Shown: positions 24,011-34,673 of the stretch, piece by piece | Position numbering within the stretch: the first letter of the stretch is position 1 | Layout: every line of letters starts with the position of its first letter | Origin: Thunnus maccoyii | Taxonomy: Eukaryota; Chordata; Actinopteri; Scombriformes; Scombridae | Length of the DNA: 64,000 bases | Assembly (NCBI RefSeq): GCF_910596095.1 | Contig: NC_056551.1 | Span: 4,204,501-4,268,500, forward strand | Direction: 5' to 3' | Position numbers and translations under genes: made by a program | The notes under the pieces: generated by a model | The model's input: the letters and a program-made list of their open reading frames with translations, nothing else | What the model was told of the DNA's origin: nothing | Databases searched by the model: none

Positions 24011-25033
24011 CTGCCATACTGTAGTGGGACCAGCTTTATATTCCCCACGTACATACCACTCTGGAGGGGCACATGCAAGGGTACCTGGAATACACAGAGA
24101 GACAGAATGAAGAGGAGCTTTGTTCAGACAAGAAAATAATTATACCAGAAACTGGCCAATGAGTGAATAGCAAAAGCAAAAGCCAGATATCATACCAGAG
24201 AAAGTATGGTGGGGTCTCTCCTGAACAAAACTGCCACATCCAAAGTTCACCAGGCGGACACGCGGGACACTGGAGCCAATTTCAACCAGGATATTGTCTG
24301 ATTTTATGTCCCGGTGAAACACACCTTTACGGTGCATTTCATCAGTTGCATCCACCAACTGATTCAGGAAGGTCTGAGATAGAAACAGAGAGGAACAGAT
24401 GAGATGGTAGGGGGGAGGGGGGCAGGATTCACAACTTCTAATTGTGAATCTCTCACACACACACACACACACACAGCTTCAGTACCTTAGCCTCTTGTTC
24501 CTCAATAATGCCTCCTTGGGAATCAAGGTACGTTGTGAGGACTTCAGAGGGAACTGGTCTTTCTGTGACTAAGATAAGATCCTGGTCCAGATAGTACCAG
24601 TCTAAGAGGGAGACAGCGGCAAACTTCCCGACTGACTCCGGTCCGCTTAGAGCTTTGTGCATGAGGGCCACTTCTACAGGGATCTTGTAGATCTGTGAGA
24701 CCCAAACAAGAAAAAAAAAAAAAAGATTGGTTGTTGACCTCATCCATGATGAAGAGCAATTCAACATTCCGATGATAGTGCTGATGATGGGACAGAGATC
24801 CATTTACTCACGTTCATTTCATATGGTACATTGCCACATGTGGCCCTTTAACATATTTAATAGCTACTTATAAGACAAAAACACAAGTACTTTGGTTTAT
24901 ACTCTGAGGATGTGGAGAATGATCCATTGTGTTTGTATGTGTGTGTATAGGAGAGGGAACGTGTATGTGATACTTACTGGTACATAATCCATTAATCGGA
25001 AACCAGCATACACAGGTCCACAGACATCTTCTA
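24011..25033 (-). pseudogene. Pim-like kinase partial copy U6
   Basis: Cut Gly-loop 25033-24978, VAIK 24867-24812 (8-nt insertion and the TATAAG acceptor shared with U5), hinge 24692-24486 (open, LSGP instead of AGGP), catalytic loop 24373-24196, and a cut PPEW exon 24084-24011. First, N-terminal and last exons missing. Its left edge joins the unique stretch that follows the tandem repeat, after TTGTACATAGAACC, to the middle of the PPEW exon. Confidence 0.85.
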
Positions 25034-25034
25034 A

Positions 25035-25650
25035 AAAGACAAAAGAAACACTGATTTTTTATGTGAAACTGCTTTATTTAGTGTTTTTACCTGTTTTAAT
25101 CACTGGGTCTGTTTGTTTCGGAGAAGAGGAGACCTCTGTGGACAATTCAGCTCCCAGTAAATCCCTGCTTAACGTCTGGATCTTAAGTTATCACAGAAAC
25201 AAGCTGAGCAAACATTAGCAGCAGCTCAGCTAACAGCCCCCACCAGACATCCTTTGCCCACTGAACAGCATCAAAGAAACACTGATTTTTTATGTGAAAC
25301 TGCTTTATTTAGTGTTTTTACCTGTTTAAATCACTGGGTCTGTTTGTTTCGGAGAAGAGGAGACCTGTGGACAATTCAGCTCCCAGAAACTAGCTGAGCA
25401 AACGTTAGCAGCAGCTCAGCTAACAGCCCCTACCAGACATCCTGTACCTGGTGAACATTGTCAGAAAAGCACTGATTTTTTTTATGTGAAAACTGCTTTA
25501 CTCAGTGTTTTTTCCTGTTTTAAACACTGGCTCTGTTTGTTCTGGAGAGGAGGAGACCTATGCGGATAATTCACCACCCAGTAAAAACATCCTTAACGAT
25601 GAACACTTAAGTAATTCTAACCCAAAGAAGCTGGCTGTTTAATAATGAAG
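25035..25650. repeat. Tandem repeat block D
   Basis: Units begin near 25043, 25275 and 25467, then the shared stretch with GATGAACACTTAAGTAATTC. Same order as in block C. Confidence 0.8.
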
Positions 25651-27630
25651 ACAACAACTCTCAACCGAACGTCACCTGCGAGACAAGAATGTGTGTGCTG
25701 ATTTGTGATTCTTCTTTTCACTCTTTGGGAACATTTTTGTGAATGAAACTTGCCCACAAACAGAGTGGAACAGGTCACCCCCTAAAAATGGACATTTTAG
25801 GGGCATCGATGATGCTAATGATGAAATCTCAGGAACGTTCAGCTCGTCATGAACAGGTGACATTCATCAGGCTGAAACCAGAAATTTATAGCAAATTTAT
25901 GATGTTAAGAGAGTTTGTTGGAACACTTGTGTGAACAAGTCTCACAGAGAAAAAACAGATTTAGATGAGGAAAATGTTCTTGCATGAGGCCCATTGTCAA
26001 CAGTTTTCAGCAGAATTACGTTATAATATCCTGTAAACTACAAGGTCTGTTGAGTTTTTAAAGGCCATTTTTCAGTGTTGTAAGCACCACAAACTAAATA
26101 ATGATTCACCTCCACTGCATTGTGTCAGTGGCAGAAATCTCATACAGATATCTCAAAACCTGGAAAAATAAAATCAATACTATTTGCATGACTAGACACT
26201 AACAGAGGTGAGTGAGAAAAGGCTTTCAATCGACCCTTTCAGGGAGATGTTTATCATAAGTTATCTGGATAAGATCATGATCTAAATAACCAAATGATGT
26301 AAAGTGGTCAGTGACAGCCTTATTTACATGCAAAGTCAAGATGATGTGTTGGGTGTTGGTTGGACAAAAAAAATTAACCTTGGCTTTAGGAAATTGTGTC
26401 AGAAATTCTTCAGTTTCCTGACATTTTAAGACTAAGTCATTAATGGATCATTCGAGAGAATAACCAGCAGATTAATCAATAATGAAAATAAATAAATAAA
26501 TGTGTTCATGTAACTTTCAGCACCCTGTAATGAGCAACAAACAAAAACAGTGGAGATTGTACGACAACGGTATCCATCATTTACACCCTGTAGTGACTTT
26601 ATTATTGGTCCAGTTTTTATGTATTTACATGATGACCAACTAAACATAAACAACTGGTAAATGTGCAAGTTGACTAATTGATTGTTAGGGCTGCAAAGCA
26701 TAGAGAACTTACATCCTAGAAAATCAGGCAGTTAAAGTATTTTTTTTTTTAAATAACTGTGATTCAGAAACTGCCATGTAACACTGTTGTCCAGCTACCT
26801 AAAGAGGAGTAGTATCATGTAGTTCAAACTATCCTATTGTGTTAAGAAAATACAAATGAATCTAAACATTAAATCTAAGTAAAAGAGGAATGATGCATAT
26901 CATTTTGATGCCGAGAGCTGAAAGAGGCACACACCGGACCACTCTGGATCCAACTCACATTCAGGACATTCTTTCCAACAGCCAAAGTGTTCGGTTTCAG
27001 ATCAGTCACTTGTTTGATTTGAATGTTCACAAAGCCTTGGGTCAGTGGGGACATGTTTGCTGTACATACTTTGCCTGTAAGCTGTTCCTTCCAAGATAAT
27101 AGATGTTCTGTTCTTAGTCCTCTTGTAAAATATAGTGTTATATTTTCTGTATGAAGGAAAGGACGACAGATGCCGCTGTGAGAGATGTGTGGATCGATCA
27201 ATGGTTCGGTTGTTTTGGTTGAGATTCTGTGGCAGTTGATTTGTGTTAAATAAGACCAGCATGGAGCCCGTTCCTGAGTAAATATAACTTTGCTGTTACA
27301 AAGAATATTGCCCACTTTCAGCCTTGTGTCCTACAGCTTTAAAGGTTTTTAACGTTTCACATCCCTGAAGGGGAAGAAACAACAAGAAACAGAGCTCTGT
27401 ATTGTGTCACCAATCAAACAAAGTGACTGGTAACTTTGTCATCTCAGCTTCTAAATATCCATAGATATTGGGATCCATCTTATCAAACTCCAGACAAGAA
27501 GCAAAGGAGAGTATTTCCCAAAATGTCTATTGCTTGAATTTTTTAAAGCCTAGTAAAATAATAATGTAAGATTACAAATGCCATTTAAAGCTAACATTAT
27601 AGGTATCAAAATATTGTACAATGTTAAAGA
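25651..27630. other. Spacer inside the Pim-like cluster
   Basis: No gene or kinase exon found. 26430-26700 contains an inverted-repeat-transposon-like AT-rich segment ending TTAGGGCTGCAA, typical of small teleost elements, but its ends are unclear. Confidence 0.3.
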
Positions 27631-29150
27631 AATCTGTGCTGGAGTCAGATAATACTACTTTAAGAGTTACAAAGGCTCCAGTTCAACCTGACAGCCTTGT
27701 ACATAGAACCAAAGTGTTGACAAATGTAATTTCAGTTATTAGCATTTTTTTCAGTTGTTAGCTACTAGCATTATAGTCACTTGTGCAGTGCCCGTTCAAA
27801 ACGTGCCTGTTCAGAAAAGCAGTTTATGGCCTTCCATTGGTTGATTTTGCTGCCAATCAAATGTGTCTACTGTTTTTTTTTTTCCTTCTCTCTCAGGCAG
27901 TTTAACTGAGCAAGGCCGCGTGCCTTTGTCCCGCTCAGCAAATCGGAGCCCACAAGCCGCTGTGATGTGACAGTGTTATATCAAACAGCCCCCTTAAACA
28001 CGGAGCTGAACAGCTCGCTGTTCACTTGTTTATTCAGAGCTTATTAATATTAAACGTGTCGTGTGTCCAACTTACACCAAAAGAACATCTGTCTCCACAG
28101 TAAATCACCTGTTGAGTGTTTGATGGTTGTTCATTTGTGCTTTAGAAAGTAACAGCTGTGAAACAATCAGAAAATAACGTATTTCTGTCATTCATGCTCA
28201 TGCTCTCAGCTCACTATCCCCCCCCCCCCCCCCCCCAATTTTTTTTCTCATCTTTTTTAAAATGAGAGTGGACACCCACAACAAAGCCTGACTGGCCTAA
28301 TTATCAAACAAAAATAGATGTCCTCCTCTCCTATCTCTCATGGCAGGATGGTGCAGCTCTGATCCTGACATGCAGAGCCCAGAAGCCCTGCCCTGCTGCT
28401 GCAGAACTGAGCGGCTTCCTGATCAGTTGTTTATTCCAAGTTAATTAATACTGAATGTTGCGTGTCCAAATTGCATTAAATTACACTCCCTTGTGTCCCC
28501 AACAATACACCCACCAAGTGTGAAGTGGATCGGATGAAAGGTTCTTGAAAAATACAAAGGAAAAACATACATACATAGAGACAAAGATTCCTTTATATAT
28601 ACACTGAAGTCCATAGTTCTTGTTCATATATTATATATACATATATATATGTATGTATATATTCATATATAAGCTTTAATCAAGACTACAAACTGGAAGT
28701 AATTTTGACTCAATTGTATTTGTATAGCTCAATATTATATATAATATTAGTGTCTTAATAGGCCACAACAGCAACAGTTCCTGACCCAGCCCAAAGCTCT
28801 CTATGAAGACGAGGAAAAACTCCTCAATAACCATAAGGCTATTGGAAGAAACCTCGGGAGAGGCAATTCAAAGAGAGATCCCCTCTCCTCGGATGGCTGG
28901 GGGTGCAACAGGAGGTGCTGTTGGGAACAAGTCCAATATCAAAAGAGTCCTGATTGATAATTATGTAAAAAGGTAGGATTAGGTTGGAGATGGGGAAAGA
29001 GGTGATGAGGGGTGCACAATGGGTAATGAGTGGGGAAAGGATGGGGTAAGGGTAGGGAACAGGATGGGGTACGTTTTGAGGTAGTTAGAGGATGAGTGGA
29101 AAAAAAAGAGTCCAACGTGAGGAAGAGGCCTGGTTTCGGTGTTGGTGGAA
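27631..29150. repeat. Duplicated flank block (copy 2), interrupted by an insertion
   Basis: 27,635-27,780 and 28,675-29,150 match 17,185-17,330 and 17,430-17,889. Between them copy 2 carries about 880 bp (27,784-28,665) where copy 1 has about 100 bp of different sequence. The insert contains a 19-base C run at 28218-28236 and ends in an AT-rich tract. Its tail resembles dispersed fish repeats. Comparing the duplicates marks it as a replacement or insertion in one copy. Confidence 0.65.
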
Positions 29151-32100
29151 TTAGTTAAGCCAGGGGTGGAGCTGTAGCTGCTGCAGAGTGGCGCGCTCGT
29201 CAGGGTTTTTCTTCAGACACAGTTGCAAGAAGTCGAGGCAGTCTGGAATGAAGTAGAGAAAACAAATTAAAGATGATAATGACTGCTGAAGTGATCCATG
29301 GGATAACTAAGTGATAGACTTGTGTCTGTCGGCTTGTTTTAGAATGCAGACATGGCGGGTGTCAACACAAATTCTATGTAAGTTCAATTAAAGACAGATT
29401 TAACACATTTACATTGTGTGTAGCTAAACCGTAAGTCATCAAATCTAATTGAGAGGGTTGTTAGCCATCAGTCCTGTCTGGTCAACAGAAATATAGCAGC
29501 ATTAGCATTGCTGCTCTCTCATACAGAAACCATATGACTTACCTTGGGATAGCTGTGTTGCTGAGTCCCTGCTGAGTTGCATTTTGCCGCACAGTATGCC
29601 CATGGTGCTGTTTCTGAAACCATGCAGCAAACGGTATAGCAGTGCACCCAGCTGCCATACTGTAGTGGGACCAGCTTTGTATTCCCCACGTACATACCAC
29701 TCTGGAGGGGCACATGCAAGGGTACCTGGAATACACAGAGAGACAGAATGAAGAGGAGCTTTGTTCAAACAAGAAAGTAATTATACCAGAAACTGGCCAA
29801 TGAGTGAATAGCAAAAGCAAAAGCCAGATATCATACCAGAGAAAGTATGGTGGGGTCTCTCCTGAACAAAACTGCCACATCCAAAGTTCATCAGGCGGAC
29901 ACGCGGGACACTGGAGCCAATTTCAACCAGGATGTTTTCTGATTTTATGTCCCGGTGAAACACACCTTTGCGGTGCATTTCATCAGTTGCATCCACCAAC
30001 TGATTCAGGAAGGTCTGAGATAGAAACAGAGAGAAACAGATGAGCTGGTAAGTGGGGGGGCTGTAAAAATTTCCCTTAAAACAAAATTCAGACTGTTGTA
30101 GACAATGTGGCTTCTGTGGCTGTTTGGACAAGTAAGAATAAAGACATGTGACACTGCTGGTACCAACAGATCCTACTCAGTATGTTCACATGCATACAAG
30201 ACACCAGGTTACATAGGTATTTGGAGAACACATTTAGAGTAACCTGGTTACTGTAAATCTGAGTAAACATACACCATGTCATTAATCAGATTTCTCCCCT
30301 ACCTCGACCTTATTTTGGAAACATAGAGGCTCTGTGTTAGTTTTAAGTTTTAATTAATTGATTTTTGAAAGCCAGCAGTTCCTCATGCTGAGTAAGCGCC
30401 GCATAATAAAATTAACTTTAGACTCATATTATTCGATGATGACCCAATAATGTAAATTACTACAATAATATGCCAATTGCTAATTGTGAATCCATGTGTC
30501 CAATGACCTTGCTTAAACATAAAGTTTAAGCAAGGTCATTGCTGTCACTGAGGACATGTCCTTAGTATTGTTTCAGGGAATTTGGGATTTTTAAAAGCCT
30601 GGCTTTAAAACAGCATTTAGACATGTATCATGTAGGGAGTTGAAATTTTCAGAACACATATTTCAGCAGTTAAATTAACATAGAAAATGTGGAAAAATAA
30701 CATTTAACTTGTTTTGGTGGCTGGTCCAACATTTTTTAAGATTGCACACACACAAACACACGCACACACACACACACACACAGCTTCAGTACCTTAGCCT
30801 CTTGTTCCTCAATGACGCCTCCTTGGGAATCAAGGTACGTCGTGAGGTTTTGAGAGGGAACTGGTCTTTCTGTGATTAAGATAAGCTGCTGGTCCAGATA
30901 GTACCAGTCCAAGAGGGAGACGGTGGAAAAATTCCCGACTGACTCTGGTCCGCCCGCAACTTTGTGCATGAGGGCCACTTCTACAGGGATCTTGTACGCC
31001 TGAGAGACCCATATAAAAAAAAAGATTGGTTGTTGTCCTAATCCATGATAAAGAGCAGTTCAACATTCAGATGATAGTGCTGCTGATGGGACAGAGATCA
31101 ATTTACTCACGTTCATTTCATACGGTACATGTGGCCCCTTAACATATTTGATAGCTACCTATAAGACAAAAACACAAGTACTTTGGTTTATACTCTGAGG
31201 ACGTGGAGAATGATTCATTGTGTTTGTATGTGTGTGTATGGGAGAGGAACATGTATGTGATACTTACTGGTACATAATCAATTGATCGGAAACCAGCATA
31301 CACAGGTCCACAGACATCTTCTCCGATCTGGCGGAACTGCATATACCGCTCCTCAAAATCAGCTGCACAAAGACACACAGATATTGATTATGCTATACAG
31401 TAGCTTTGAGAAATGTATACTGCAAATACTACAAATAATTTATTACTAATAACACTACTTGTAATTGTAAGCCTTCTTATATTTAGACTAATTATAAATG
31501 TATTCTTAACCTTGAAGGAATAGTTCAACGTTTTGTAAAATGCACTTCTTTGCTGTTTTGTTGAAAGTTAGAAGACTGACACCACTCTCATGTCTGTGTG
31601 TTAAAGCTGCACTAATCAATATTTTTATATTAACAACAGAGAAAAATTACTACGACTAGTGAAAGAGGTTTCTCATAGTGACGAATTCATGGAGAATTAG
31701 CACCTAGCTTTAGCAACATGATGGACTTGTTTAGTAGCTTTCAGCTCACTGTTTTGAGTTTATAGCCTAGCATCAAACAGCAGACTGAAATTAGCTGGGG
31801 AGAATACTTGAGCATTTAGCAGCTAAAGAGGCAGATACTTTTCTCAGAAGTTGGTGGACACAAACCAGAGCTAACAGGAGTGAATAATGGACTCAAGTTC
31901 ATCAGATCAACAGACACCTGACTCCAATTGAATGATAATGTTTCTGCTGTATGTGTAAATAGGCAACTGTTTGCTAACATATTAACCATAACAATTTTAT
32001 AAGGTGATAATTTGTCAGTGTTGTGGTTACAGCTTGTTGTGCTTCCCCCAACTGGCCAAAGAGAGAGAGAAAAAAAAACAAAACAATAAAGTTTTAAGTA

Positions 32101-34673
32101 GCTAGAGCTAGGAGGCAATTAGCTATGCATGAAGACATCAACCAGGAGGAAACAGCTAGCCTGGTACAAAATTCCTCCTTCTAAAGCTCACTAACATACA
32201 TATTGCATGGATCTTGTTTGCTCAGTCTGTACTTAAATGTAAACGTAAAAAACTGTGTGGTTTTATGGAGAGTTTCATGCTCAAAGTGTTTCTTGTCAAA
32301 CAACAGCTAGGCACAATAAATTCCTGGATTCTTGTCATTGCTGCAAGCTTGCCAGGAGATGTTGCTCAGGTGGGCAGATGAACAAAATGTTGTTCACTGG
32401 GAAGTAGCTGTAACTCCCCCTCAAAAAACAGGAGGGTACAGTATGTTAATTAATGGGATTTTGGTAGTCTTTTTGTCACTAGTTCTGTGCTAAACTAGGC
32501 TAATTACCTCCTGACTCCAGCTACATAGTGGTATTAATTTTCTCATTTAACTCTTGGCAAGAGAGTGAATAGACCTCAAACTATTCCTTTAAAGGAGAGC
32601 TTCAGATTATTTTCAAGTCTGTCATTATACATAATCCACATGCACACACTGAAAGGGTCACTGGTCACTGTAGTCTTTGTCTTTACTGGCCTGAAATGAG
32701 GGAATGTGGTACTAAAAAGACAAAAGTTTAGAAAGATACTAACTTTACTTGTCTAACTCACTCACCTCTGCTTGTGATCACTCTAGGGAGTGTGCTTCCA
32801 TTCTTCCCTTGTGAGAATGAAGAGCTGCAGGAGCTCTGGTTGAGCTCAGAGCTCTTCTGCCTCTTTCTGGGCGTCTCCTCACAAGTGCTGGCCTTCCTCT
32901 TCCTCGTTAGAAGCTCCTGGACATCCTCTGCAGACACTTCCTTGCGTTTACTGCTACAAGTGCTGCTGCTGGGGCTGCTACAGATGCTGCTCCTGGGGCT
33001 GCTGCTACTGCTGCTGCTCCTGGTGCTGCCACTGGTCCTGTACCTCTTCTTCTGGATCTCTCGTTCAGTGCTGGCTTTTCTCTTGTCTTCTATGCACCAG
33101 GAGCACCAGGAGTGCCAGGAGCACTGGGAGCACAAGCTCCTGGTGCTGCTGCTACTGGGGTTTCTGCTGCTGGGACTGCTACTGGGGCTGCTACAGATGC
33201 TGCTCCTGGGGCTGCTGCTCCTGGTGCTGCCACTGGTCCTGTACCTCTTCTTCTGGATCTCTCGTTCAGTGCTGGCTTTTCTCTTGTCTTCTATGCACCA
33301 GGAGCACCAGGAGTGCCAGGAGCACTGGGAGCACAAGCTCCTGGTGCTGCTGCTACTGGGGTTTCTGCTGCTGGGACTGCTACTGGGGCTGCTACAGATG
33401 CTGCTCCTGGGGCTGCTGCTCCTGGTGCTGCCACTGGTCCTGTACCTCTTCTTCTGGATCTCTCGTTCAGTGCTGGCTTTTCTCTTGCCTTCTCTGCACC
33501 AGGAGCACCAGGAGCACCAGCTACTGGGGCTTCTGCTGCTGGGACTGCTACTGGGGCTGCTACAGATGCTGCTCCTGGGGCTGCTGCTACTGCTGCTGCT
33601 GCTACTGCTGCTGCTCCTGGTGCTGCCACTGGTCCTGTACCTCTTCTTCTGGATCTCTCGTTCAGTGCTGGCTTTTCTCTTGCCTTCTCTGCACCGGGAG
33701 CACCAGCTCCTGGTACTGCTGCTGCTGGGGCTGCTGCTGCTGCTGCTGCTGGGGCTGCTGCCGGGGCTGCCACTGCTACTGGTGTTGCTGCAGGGGCTGC
33801 TACTGGTGCTGCTGCTGGGGCTGCTGCTCCTGGTGCTGCTGCTACTGCTGCTGCTCCTGGTGCTGCCACTGGTCCTGTACCTCTTCTTCTGGATCTCTCG
33901 TTCAGTGCTGGCTTTTCTCTTGCCTTCTCTGCACCGGGAGCACCAGCTCCTGGTGCTGCTGCTGCTGGGGCTGCTGCTGCTACTGGTGCTGCTGCCGGGG
34001 CTGCCACTGCTACTGGTGCTGCTGCAGGGGCTGCTGCTGGGGCTGCTGCTCCTGGTGCTGTCGCTGGTACTGGCCCTGTACCTCTTCTTCTGGATCTCTC
34101 GTTCAGTGCTGGCTTTTCTCTTGCCTTCTCTGCACCGGGAGCACCAGCTCCTGGTACTGCTGCTGCTGGGGCTGCTGCTGCTGCTGCCGGGGCTGCCACT
34201 GCTACTGGTGCTGCTGCTGGGGCTGCTACTGGTGCTGCTGCAGGGGCTGCTACTGGTGCTGCTGCTGGGGCTGCTGCTGCTACTGGTGCTGCTGCTGCTG
34301 CTGGGGCTGCTACCGCTGTTACTGGTGCTGCTGCTCCTGGTGCTGCTGCTGCTACTGCTGCTGCTGCTGCTACTGCTGCTGCTGGGGCTGGTACTCTGAA
34401 TACTGCCCTGAGTGTCTGCAGAGACTGAAATGTTAGTTGATGACATTGTTACATGTAAATTACAAGTCACAACCCATAGATAACCCATTAGAAAACAAAA
34501 ATATTTTAAAGATTAAAAAACAGTAGGAAAACAGGAATGTGAGCTATAACTCCCATATAAATCCACATCATGGATTATCATTTAATGGAGACTGCATCTT
34601 TACTTTGGATTTCACACTCACCTTGATCTCTCGCAAGGCGCAGAGGTTCATGAGAGTATGTAGACGCCATCAT
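29151..34673 (-). CDS. Pim-like serine/threonine kinase (predicted pseudokinase) with repeat-expanded basic N-terminus; intact 8-exon gene
   Basis: Exons: 34673-34622, 34424-32766, 31362-31268, 31158-31111, 30999-30793, 30014-29837, 29725-29543, 29242-29151. All introns are GT-AG, all phases agree, and the sum is 2514 nt, 837 residues plus stop. Exon 1 reads MMASTYSHEPLRLARDQ; exon 2 is the Ser-rich repeat with KRKAS motifs. The kinase part has a loop of GEDVCG instead of GxGxxG, VAIKYV, the PVEVALMHK helix, an ERPVP hinge (Pim hallmark), HRDIKSEN, NFG instead of DFG, a PPEW segment, and the end HPWLN. Pim kinases are constitutively active cytosolic/nuclear Ser/Thr kinases (family knowledge). 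Loss of the DFG Asp and of a loop Gly argues for weak or no catalysis. The basic repeats suggest nuclear location. It is the only local copy without the 8-nt VAIK insertion. Exon 1 could also start at the second Met. Confidence 0.85.
30015..30792 (-). other. Intron with insertion and perfect hairpin
   Basis: Intron between hinge and catalytic-loop exons of the intact gene, 778 nt against about 96 nt in U1. The extra segment is about 30,061-30,740. It contains a perfect 18-bp inverted repeat, 30501-30518 and 30524-30541, with a 5-base loop. A (CA)n tract follows at about 30747-30782. Confidence 0.7.
31363..32765 (-). other. Large intron carrying a dispersed repeat
   Basis: Intron between the repeat exon and the Gly-loop exon, 1403 nt here against 299 nt in U3. 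The additional sequence includes a dispersed element at about 31610-32070 that recurs at 56285-56880. Confidence 0.65.
31610..32070. repeat. Dispersed repeat, copy 1
   Basis: Begins TTAAAGCTGCACTAATCAAT and matches 56285-56880 over most of its length (shared CTGACTCCAA, AATGATA, GTTTGCTAACA and GTCAGTGTTGTG segments in the same order). No coding content; probably a non-autonomous DNA transposon. Confidence 0.55.
32940..34400 (-). repeat. Coding minisatellite in exon 2 of the Pim-like gene
   Basis: A conserved core (plus-strand CTCTTCTTCTGGATCTCTCG) starts at 33044, 33245, 33446, 33641, 33881 and 34082; the spacings 201, 201, 195, 240 and 201 are all multiples of three. On the minus strand each core encodes KRKASTEREIQKKRYR, linked by Ser/Thr/Cys-rich stretches built on AGC/CAG-type triplets. 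A seventh, older copy near the exon end reads KRKASTCEETPRKRQKSS. KRKAS plus KKRYR looks like a bipartite nuclear-localisation signal (inference). Because the units are in-frame, other frames and the opposite strand are open too, but only this frame joins the kinase. Confidence 0.9.

Noticed and set aside
33291-34199. 302-codon minus-strand Ala/Pro-rich frame
   Set aside because: Same strand as the gene, but out of phase with the kinase exons; the Ser/KRKAS frame is the one that splices correctly.
32774-34399. 541-codon plus-strand Leu-rich reading frame
   Set aside because: It is the complement of the Ser-rich coding repeat of the Pim-like gene. Triplet-periodic DNA keeps all frames open; composition is nearly pure Leu/Gly and there is no homology or splice logic.
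33112-34428. 438-codon plus-strand Ala/Gly/Pro frame resembling collagen or elastin
   Set aside because: Another shadow of the same triplet repeat; no Gly-X-Y periodicity.
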